Assembly: GCF_014174155.1 (NCBI RefSeq)
Contig: NZ_JABEQM010000002.1
Span: 310,001-374,000, forward strand
Direction of reading: 5' to 3'
Origin: Gluconacetobacter tumulisoli
GTDB taxonomy: Bacteria; Pseudomonadota; Alphaproteobacteria; Acetobacterales; Acetobacteraceae
DNA: 64,000 nt
Below the pieces are notes generated by a model. That model made no database searches and was not told the origin of the DNA. It saw nothing but the letters and a program-made list of their open reading frames with translations. A program made the translations under genes and the position numbers. Below, in pieces: positions 41,336 to 47,712 of this stretch (its first letter is position 1; each line of letters starts with the position of its first letter).

Positions 41336-42073
41336 ATGTTAAAAGAAGATCGCCATGATGTTGTTTTTCCGGGTTGGGATTCCGGAGATCCAGGCACGCC
41401 GGAGCACCGATCCATTTGGCTCTATGGCATAGAGCCGGGTGGAACTGATGAAATATGTGAATTTATCAACGCTCCAATATCAGAGCCATCCTCTCCCGAT
41501 GAGGAAAATTATTCAGTAAAGTATCAATGGGATATTCGAAGGTGGCAGTTTAATAAGAAGGCCCATTTTCTTCTTTCTGTTATCGAAGGTCTGCCTGTGA
41601 CTTCTGCATTGATGGAGGATACCAGGCGCTATGCTGACACGCACAAGATATTTGAACGCGACTGTATTGGATATTTCAAGGGGAACCTTTTCCCACAGAA
41701 GAACATCAGCGTAGGGCATTGGAGTCCGGAGGCAAAAGCCAGAACAGGGTTTGATACCAAGGAGGAGTTTTATGACTTCTTCAGGAACTATTTCGACAAT
41801 CTACATAATATCATTTTAAAGCATTCACCTCGTCTTTTTATTGGAACGGGACTTAGCCATGCGAATGACTTCTCCAAAGTCGTCTGTGGTGAGGCTGTAG
41901 ACTTTGAAGAGCATACATTCACTGTGAATGGCTATTGTAAAAGGCTGCTTCTCAAGGACGGAGAAACACCCCTGGCAGTGATTCCTCATCTTACCGGCGG
42001 CCGTCATGGTCTCAACAGCTATGATTCGATCATCCAGGCCGGCACGATCATTCGTGAGCGTTTTAGGCTGTGA
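41336..42073 (+). CDS. AT-rich orphan protein, possibly uracil-DNA-glycosylase-like fold
   Basis: 245 residues starting MLKEDRHDVVFPGWDSGDPG. Its codon use is much more AT-rich than its neighbours, so it is probably acquired. The N-terminal stretch WDSGDPGTPEHRSIWLYGIE then PGG and the C-terminal IPHLTGGRHGLNSYDSI resemble, in spacing, the first and last active-site loops of the uracil-DNA-glycosylase superfamily; the middle has LFIGTGLSHANDFSKVV. I cannot confirm this by eye. It lies between an IS element and a toxin-antitoxin pair, a place where defence or repair genes are often found. Confidence 0.55.
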   Translation: MLKEDRHDVVFPGWDSGDPGTPEHRSIWLYGIEPGGTDEICEFINAPISEPSSPDEENYSVKYQWDIRRWQFNKKAHFLLSVIEGLPVTSALMEDTRRYADTHKIFERDCIGYFKGNLFPQKNISVGHWSPEAKARTGFDTKEEFYDFFRNYFDNLHNIILKHSPRLFIGTGLSHANDFSKVVCGEAVDFEEHTFTVNGYCKRLLLKDGETPLAVIPHLTGGRHGLNSYDSIIQAGTIIRERFRL

Positions 42074-42137
42074 GCGGCCGCCGCAGCCTGGATCAAGTGC
42101 TAACAGAGCCCAACCAGTTTCATTGATCTTCCGTTTT

Positions 42138-42165
42138 GTGACTAAGTCATATAGACTAAGTTTGG
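42138..42165 (+). promoter_or_regulatory. putative operator/promoter of the toxin-antitoxin operon
   Basis: Two direct repeats GACTAAGT at 42140-42147 and 42154-42161, 14 bases apart, with the palindrome GTC-atata-GAC between them, about 20 bp before the antitoxin start. Toxin-antitoxin complexes usually bind such repeats to repress their own genes. A -10-like TATAGA falls within the site. Confidence 0.5.
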
Positions 42166-42183
42166 GACAAGGGGGATGTCAGG

Positions 42184-42432
42184 ATGCGGACCGTGAATAT
42201 TCATGAGGCGAAGACCCACCTCTCCCGGCTGATCGACGAGGCGATGAAGGGTGGGGAGGGATTTGTCATTGCCAAGGCGGGACGTCCGATGGTGCGGGTC
42301 GTGCCCATGACGGCGTCTGAGCCGCGACAGACGCGTCGCCTCGGGTTCCTGACGGGGTACGTCAGGGTTCCGGATGATTTCGACCGGATGGGCGGGGAGA
42401 CCGTGGGGGAGCTGTTCGAGGGCGAGGCGTGA
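42184..42432 (+). CDS. Phd/YefM-type antitoxin
   Basis: 82 residues starting MRTVNIHEAKTHLSRLIDEA, the classic N-terminus of Phd-type antitoxins, which dimerise and bind DNA. VIAKAGRPMVRVVPM completes the DNA-binding part. The C-terminal tail (about 50-82, RLGFLTGYVRVPDDFDRMGG and GELFEGEA) should wrap around and block the toxin. It overlaps the toxin gene by 4 bases (GTGA), so the two are made together. Confidence 0.9.
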   Translation: MRTVNIHEAKTHLSRLIDEAMKGGEGFVIAKAGRPMVRVVPMTASEPRQTRRLGFLTGYVRVPDDFDRMGGETVGELFEGEA

Positions 42433-42815
42433 AGCTGCTTCTCGACACGCATCTACTGCTCTGGGCCGCCGGCATGCCGGAAAAGCTGTCTGCGGATGCC
42501 TTGGTCCTGATGGAGGATCCCCGGAATACGCTGCTGTTCAGTGTTGCCAGCCTGTGGGAGATCACGATCAAGGCGGGTCTGGGGCGGGAGGATTTTCAGG
42601 TCGATCCGCATCTGTTGCGGAGGGGGCTGGTCGAGAACGAATATGAGGAGCTGCCGATCACCGGCCGGCATGCGCTGGCTGTGGGGCGACTGCCCGATCT
42701 GCACCGGGATCCCTTCGACCGTATGCTGGTCGCCCAGGCCACGGTCGAAGGGATCCTTCTTCTGACCCATGATCCGGCCGTCCAGGCTTATCCGGGGCCG
42801 ATCCGCGCCGTCTGA
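42429..42815 (+). CDS. vapC: VapC-type PIN-domain toxin
   Basis: 128 residues starting with GTG at 42429 (MKLLLDTHLLLWAAGMPEKL). PIN acidic residues are in place: Asp6 in LLLDTHLLLW, Glu44 in SLWEITIKAG, Asp97 in RDPFDRMLVAQA and Asp115 in LTHDPAVQ. VapC toxins are RNases that cut tRNA or rRNA and stop growth when the antitoxin is lost. The antitoxin gene lies upstream with a 4-base overlap. The last codons overlap an AraC remnant on the other strand. The pair may stabilise the surrounding mosaic region. Confidence 0.9.
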   Translation: MKLLLDTHLLLWAAGMPEKLSADALVLMEDPRNTLLFSVASLWEITIKAGLGREDFQVDPHLLRRGLVENEYEELPITGRHALAVGRLPDLHRDPFDRMLVAQATVEGILLLTHDPAVQAYPGPIRAV

Positions 42816-42922
42816 CCAAAGGCGCGGAGGAAGGCGCGACGCATGCCCTCGGGGTCATGGAAGCCGGTTGGGGCGGCGATCGCCTCGATGGGCGTGGCGG
42901 AATGCTCGACCCGTTTGCGCGC
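42788..42922 (-). pseudogene. C-terminal remnant of an AraC/GlxA-type regulator
   Basis: The minus strand reads RKRVEHSATPIEAIAAPTGF then HDPEGMRRAFLRAFGQTARI before a stop at 42788. This is the usual last helix-turn-helix and tail of AraC-family proteins. The rest of the gene is missing; it breaks where the IS256 remnant begins, so an insertion or deletion removed it. Confidence 0.7.
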
Positions 42923-42924
42923 CG

Positions 42925-43204
42925 GTGGTGTGCCATCTGCTGCGCCATTCGCTGGATTTCGTCGCCCGGAAAGACCGGAAATCCGTAGCTACGGCATTGA
43001 AGGATGTCTACCGGGCGGTGGACGCCGAGGCGGGCCGTCCGGGCCAGGGGGCATTTCCCCGATGACGACGCGGCCCTCAAGCCCCTCTTCCCGGCCTTGA
43101 ACCGGGCCGAGAAAGAATGGATCATGCCGCCGAGGGAATGGTCCGTGGCAAAGGCCCGGTTCGCCATTCTCTTCGGTGACCGCTTCGCGCGCGCCACCGT
43201 CTGA
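42925..43204 (+). pseudogene. IS256-family transposase remnant
   Basis: One frame reads VVCHLLRHSLDFVARKDRKS then VATALKDVYRAVDAEA up to about 43045; another frame (from about 43050) reads HFPDDDAALKPLFPALNRAE, then WIMPPREWSVAKARFAILFG and DRFARATV before the stop at 43202. Both match consecutive but non-adjacent parts of IS256-type transposases ('i..LiR.SL.fV..KDRK.v...LK.iY' and 'W..p.reW..A...faI.F.DRF'), so an internal deletion and frameshift have occurred. No terminal repeats were found. Confidence 0.75.
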
Positions 43205-43324
43205 TCAACAACGTGAACAACGCCTCGCACACGCAATTCCTGACAGTCCTCCTTTGGAATGTGAAACAGGCGGGCGGTCACGCCACGAGGCCCCCGTCGC
43301 ACCGATCGTGAAAGGACGTTTCCC

Positions 43325-44890
43325 TTGACTTCGCCCGACCTTGCCCGCGCCGTCGCGTTCCTCTTCAGCCTGCCCGACCGCTATCGCGGACCCGGCGGCG
43401 TCGCCGGCATCGTTCATGAGGGAAGGGTCGTGGCGCGTCATGCCTGGGGATTTGCGGACCTCACGCGCCATGACCGCATGCGCTACACCACACCGTTGCC
43501 CATCTGTTCGATTAGCAAGCAGTTCACCTGCGCCACATTGCTGTCGGTCATGAAAGATCCGGCCCGCTTCGACGACAGGCTGCGCGGCGCCCTGCCCAAT
43601 CTGCAAGGCCCGCTGCCGACCACGGCCCAGATGTGCCACAATCAGTCCGGCCTGCGTGACTACTGGGCGCTGACGGTGCTGCATGGTGCGACCCCCGACG
43701 GGGTTTTCCGTCGGTCCGACGCCGCCATCATGTTCGAGCGGATGCACAGGACCCATTTCCGGCCGGGAACCAGCTATTCCTACAGCAACGGCAATTTCCG
43801 CATCCTTTCCGACCTGCTGGAAGCCGAGACCGGGCGCTCGCTCGAAGAACTCTACCGTCAGCACATCTTCGAGCAGGCAGGCATGGAGACCGTCACCCTG
43901 ACGGCCGATACGGCCTTTCCCGCCGGCGGGGTCACGGGCTATGAAGGGAGGAGCGATGTCGGTTTCTTCCCCGCCACCAACAGGATTTTCTGGACAGGCG
44001 ATGCCGGCCTTTCCGCCTCTCTGGACGACATGCTGGCCTGGGAATCCTTCATCGACGCCACCCGTGACGATCCGGACGGGCTCTACCGCCGCATCTCCGC
44101 CCCGCAATGTTTCAGCGATGGCACGCCAGCCCGATACGGCTTCGGGCTGAAACACCAGCAGATCGGCGGTCTTGCGATCACGGGGCACGGCGGGGCCCTC
44201 CGTGGGTTCCGGAGCCAGCGTCTGTACGCCGCGGACGCCCGGCTGTCCGTGGTTGTCCTGTTCAATCACGAGACATCGGCCGATGGCGCCGCCAGAGGCG
44301 TCATGGCCGCCGCACTCGAAGCCGAGACGCCCCCGCCCCCGTCGCCAGCCGCCGGGCAGGATTGGACAGGCACCTGGCTCGATGCCGAAACCGGCCTCGT
44401 TCTCGGCGTCGATCCCGGTCCAGGCAGCCGGATCACGGTTCATTACGGCGTCGGTCCCGACCTCCTCACATTGCAGGACGATGGTTCGGCATCTTCCGAT
44501 ACCATGACCCTGCGTCGCGCCGGAGACGGGGTGGTGGACATCCATCGTCCGGGCGAAAACTATCACGGACGGGGCCGCCGCATCACCGGCACGGCACGGC
44601 CTGACATCGCAGGTCGTTACATATGCGAGGAGTTGCAGGCCTGCTTCGAGATCGAGCAGACGGGAGACGGGTTCTATGCGGCCGCCAGCGGCTTCCTTGG
44701 CACAGGCCCCATGCAGCCGCTCTATCCTCTGGGCGACGACCTCTGGACCATGCCCTGCCAGCGCAGCATGGATGCGCCGGCTCCGGGAGGGTGGACCCTT
44801 CGCGTGGCGCGGACCACCAGCGGCGCCGTCTCGGGATTTGAGCTAGGATGCTGGCTGGCCCGCCATGTCATCTACCGCCGCGTGACCTGA
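43325..44890 (+). CDS. dap: D-aminopeptidase (serine peptidase S12 type)
   Basis: 521 residues if the TTG at 43325 is the start; AAAGGA lies upstream. The penicillin-binding-protein-like catalytic residues are CSISK (Ser62, Lys65), YSYSN (Tyr153, Asn155) and HGG (His288). Their positions and the total length agree closely with the Ochrobactrum D-aminopeptidase (520 residues; Ser62, Lys65, Tyr153), and the C-terminal half holds the two extra beta-barrel domains. It removes N-terminal D-amino acids from peptides. No signal peptide, so cytoplasmic. It is not near the D-amino acid operon at 26 kb but fits the same theme. Confidence 0.85.
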   Translation: MTSPDLARAVAFLFSLPDRYRGPGGVAGIVHEGRVVARHAWGFADLTRHDRMRYTTPLPICSISKQFTCATLLSVMKDPARFDDRLRGALPNLQGPLPTTAQMCHNQSGLRDYWALTVLHGATPDGVFRRSDAAIMFERMHRTHFRPGTSYSYSNGNFRILSDLLEAETGRSLEELYRQHIFEQAGMETVTLTADTAFPAGGVTGYEGRSDVGFFPATNRIFWTGDAGLSASLDDMLAWESFIDATRDDPDGLYRRISAPQCFSDGTPARYGFGLKHQQIGGLAITGHGGALRGFRSQRLYAADARLSVVVLFNHETSADGAARGVMAAALEAETPPPPSPAAGQDWTGTWLDAETGLVLGVDPGPGSRITVHYGVGPDLLTLQDDGSASSDTMTLRRAGDGVVDIHRPGENYHGRGRRITGTARPDIAGRYICEELQACFEIEQTGDGFYAAASGFLGTGPMQPLYPLGDDLWTMPCQRSMDAPAPGGWTLRVARTTSGAVSGFELGCWLARHVIYRRVT

Positions 44891-45577
44891 TCCACGCGGC
44901 CATTTACTGCCGGCCTGGACGGCGGGCCGGCGCGTCGCCCCGATCGTCGGCGATCAGGGCCGGCGCCAGATCCATGCCGGCGCCGATCGCCGCCGAGGTC
45001 CGGAGGGGGGCCATCCTGAATAGGGGGCCATCGTGACTATGGATGGCATCGGGTTCGACCCGCGTTGCAGGAAACGGGTGCGCGAGCGCCTCGGCGCGCT
45101 GCCAGTGGGGGTGGCGTGCCGCCGACCGGCCCATGCTGATGGACCGGGCCCCCTGTCCGGGTGTCGGTCCCGGGATCATCCATCGCGGAGACGGGGCGAA
45201 GGGTTTCGGGGGGCTGCCTGGCCGCCGGGGTGTCGGCCGATGAGTTGTCGGTCGCCGGGTAGTCGGTCGCTGGGTAGTCGGTCGCCGGGTAGTCGCCGCT
45301 GGGTTGTCGGGCGAACATTCGGTTGGATGACGCGCCGGCGTCGCCGGGTGCGCGATTACGCGCGCCGCATCGACATGCCGCAGGCCATGATCCCCGTTGC
45401 CGGGGGCAGCAATCCGATGCGTGGAGATGCTTGTCCCCGATTTTCCAGGCAGGTTCTGGGATAAGGATCCATAATTTATTCATATGGCGTCAAAGCAATG
45501 TCGCATTTGACATGCGCTGCGATTTGGCAAGATGTATCGGTATCGATATATCATGTGTGTTGTATGCGAGGCTGGGC
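44891..45577. other. intergenic region with a tandem repeat and a GC hairpin
   Basis: After the D-aminopeptidase, GCCGGCC-n9-GGCCGGC (44909-44931) forms a 7-bp hairpin that may end transcription, but without a T run. At 45244-45302 there are about four tandem copies of a 15-base unit (GTAGTCGGTCGCCGG and variants). Short frames here have no support. From about 45470 the sequence becomes more AT-rich. Confidence 0.6.
45244..45302. repeat. 15-bp tandem repeat, about four copies
   Basis: Units: GTTGTCGGTCGCCGG, GTAGTCGGTCGCTGG, GTAGTCGGTCGCCGG and a 14-base GTAGTCGCCGCTGG, followed by GTTGTCGGG. Being in multiples of three it would encode repeats of D-Y-P-A-T on the minus strand, but no convincing gene uses it. 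Such loci vary in copy number by slippage. Confidence 0.75.
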
Positions 45578-45750
45578 TGAGAGCTTGTCTGGACATGCGC
45601 GCTGGTGCGCGAGAGCGATCGTTTGAGGCCGCGCCCGTCGTGTGTTTCCGCGTATCGGAGCGGAGCGGCCTTGGTGGCCGCCCGCCGCGACGCACAGGAA
45701 ACGCGCGTCGGATCGCCGCCAGCGCGCATGTCCGCACAGGCCCTGAATGC
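45578..45750. repeat. 150-bp inverted-ended repeat, copy 2
   Basis: Starts TTGTCTGGACATGCGCGCTGG and ends CCAGCGCGCATGTCC GCACAGGC, so the ends GGACATGCGCGCTGG and CCAGCGCGCATGTCC are perfect complements of 15 bp. Read on the minus strand it aligns block by block with copy 1 at 14385-14531. It lies in non-coding DNA. The remaining gap up to the GH13 gene holds nothing else. Confidence 0.8.
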
Positions 45751-45888
45751 TGACGGGACCGCCGGGAGATAGGCCATGACTTCCGCGTCGCAGGGACCGG
45801 GCGCGAATCCTTCCCCCGAACGTCCCGGGACTTTTGCCCCGTCGATCTGGCGATATTTGATCTGCCCATGCCATCAGGAACGAGAGAT

Positions 45889-47646
45889 ATGCGAATGCTG
45901 AAGCGGAGAAGCCTGCTGGGCGGTGCAGTGGCTGGAGCCGGCACGGTCATGATCGGCCGGCCTGCGGCAGCGCGCGGGGATCAATCCGCCGCACGCCGCA
46001 CATGGTGGAAAGAAGCCGTCATTTACGAGGTCTATCCGCGTTCGTTCAAAGATTCCAACAATGACGGGATAGGCGATCTTCCCGGTATTATCGACAAGCT
46101 GTCCTACATTCGGGATCTGGGCGCCGATACGATCTGGCTGGCGCCGATCTTCGCGTCCCCCAATCGCGATAACGGCTATGATATCAGCGATTACAAGGCG
46201 ATCATGCCTGAATTCGGGACCATGAGCGATTTTGACAGGCTGATGGAGAAGGCATCGTCCCTCGGACTTCGCATCATCCTGGACCTTGTCGTCAATCATA
46301 CCAGCGACCAGCACCCGTGGTTCCAAAAAAGCCGGGCATCCAAGGATGGTCCGTATCGCGATTATTACATCTGGCGCGAACCCAAAGGCGGACTGCCGCC
46401 CAACAACTGGCCCTCCCCCTGGGGAGGGAGTGCCTGGACCTTCGACGCGGCGTCGGACAGCAGCTATCTTCATCTGTTTTCGCCGTATCAGCCGGATCTG
46501 AACTGGGATAACCCCGCCGTTCGCGACGAAGTGTTTTCCATCATGAAATTCTGGCTGGACAAGGGCGTTGCCGGTTTCAGGATGGACGCCATTACCATGA
46601 TTTCCAAAATGCCGTCCTTCCGGGACATGACCGTGGAAGAGTTGAAGGCCCCGGAATATGTGTATGCCGCGGGTCCGCACCTGCATGCCTACCTGCGCGA
46701 AATGAACGACCGCGTCCTGTCCCATTACGATGTCATGACCGTCGGCGAAGCATATGGCATGCATGCGCAGGACATCCCGCTGTTCACGGACAGCGGCCGT
46801 CGGGAGCTTGATATGGTCTTCGCGTTCGATATCGTCCATGTCGATCGGCAGGGCTGGCGTAAAATCGCCTGGCCACTGTCCAAGTTGAAGGACATCTACG
46901 CCGCGGCAGGGCGGCCGCAGTCGCCGGATTCATGGAATACGGTCTTTCTCGACAACCACGACCAGCCCCGCGCCGTTTCGCGTTTTGGCAACGATACCGC
47001 ATTTTTCCGCGAAGCCTCGGCCAAGGCGATTGCGACCATGCTTCTGACGCAGTGTGGAACACCCTTCATCTACCAGGGTGAAGAACTGGGCATGACGAAT
47101 CTTCCCTTCGAGGGACTTGAGGATTTCGAGGACGTGCAGGTTCCGACCGCGTGGGAGACGCTGGTGAAGCGCCAGGGGGTCGACCCGGAAGCGTTCTTCG
47201 AAAGCCTGAAGGGGCTGGGACGAGACAACGCACGCAGTCCGATGCAGTGGGATGCGTCGAAAAATGCGGGATTCACGACGGCGGACAAGCCCTGGTACCG
47301 TGTCAATCCAAATCATATTCAAATCAACGCGCGGGAATGCTTGAACAATCCCGATTCGGTATATTATTATTTCCGCGACCTCATTGCGCTTCGGCGCAAG
47401 CATCCGGCGCTGGTCCATGGTTCCTATCAGGATCTGGATCCTGATCACAGTGCCGTCTTTTTCTACTGCCGCGAGTCCGGAAAGAGCAGGCTGTTCATCC
47501 TGATCAACATGTCGGATCGCGGCTTTACGTATGACTCGCCCCATCTCGCCCAGGCATCGCTTCTGATTTCCAATATGGCCCATCGTGGGGGGACACGAGG
47601 CGTGACGTGGCTGGCCCCCTGGGAGGCGCGGGTCTATACAGCGTAA
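45889..47646 (+). CDS. exported GH13 alpha-glucosidase (oligo-1,6-glucosidase/sucrose-isomerase group)
   Basis: 585 residues from the ATG at 45889 with AGGAACGAGAG upstream. A Tat-type leader is present: KRRSLLGGAVAGAGTVMIG, cleavage near AAARG. GH13 motifs: DLVVNHTSDQH, GFRMDAITM (nucleophile Asp233), VGEAYG (acid Glu287) and FLDNHDQPRAVSRFGND (Asp358). The layout fits enzymes hydrolysing alpha-1,6 or alpha-1,4 glucosides or sucrose; the RLDRD loop typical of sucrose isomerases is not seen, so hydrolysis is more likely. It is followed 66 bp later by a GH31 gene, so the two may form an operon for alpha-glucoside use outside the cytoplasm. Confidence 0.85.
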   Translation: MRMLKRRSLLGGAVAGAGTVMIGRPAAARGDQSAARRTWWKEAVIYEVYPRSFKDSNNDGIGDLPGIIDKLSYIRDLGADTIWLAPIFASPNRDNGYDISDYKAIMPEFGTMSDFDRLMEKASSLGLRIILDLVVNHTSDQHPWFQKSRASKDGPYRDYYIWREPKGGLPPNNWPSPWGGSAWTFDAASDSSYLHLFSPYQPDLNWDNPAVRDEVFSIMKFWLDKGVAGFRMDAITMISKMPSFRDMTVEELKAPEYVYAAGPHLHAYLREMNDRVLSHYDVMTVGEAYGMHAQDIPLFTDSGRRELDMVFAFDIVHVDRQGWRKIAWPLSKLKDIYAAAGRPQSPDSWNTVFLDNHDQPRAVSRFGNDTAFFREASAKAIATMLLTQCGTPFIYQGEELGMTNLPFEGLEDFEDVQVPTAWETLVKRQGVDPEAFFESLKGLGRDNARSPMQWDASKNAGFTTADKPWYRVNPNHIQINARECLNNPDSVYYYFRDLIALRRKHPALVHGSYQDLDPDHSAVFFYCRESGKSRLFILINMSDRGFTYDSPHLAQASLLISNMAHRGGTRGVTWLAPWEARVYTA

Positions 47647-47712
47647 CATCGCGAACGCGATCAGGCGGACGCCGGTGACGCATGGCAAGGCCGCGGACTC
47701 GTTTCGAGTGCA

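Noticed and set aside
45244-45302. CRISPR-like array
   Set aside because: The units are adjacent 15-mers with no spacers and only four copies, so it is a simple tandem repeat.
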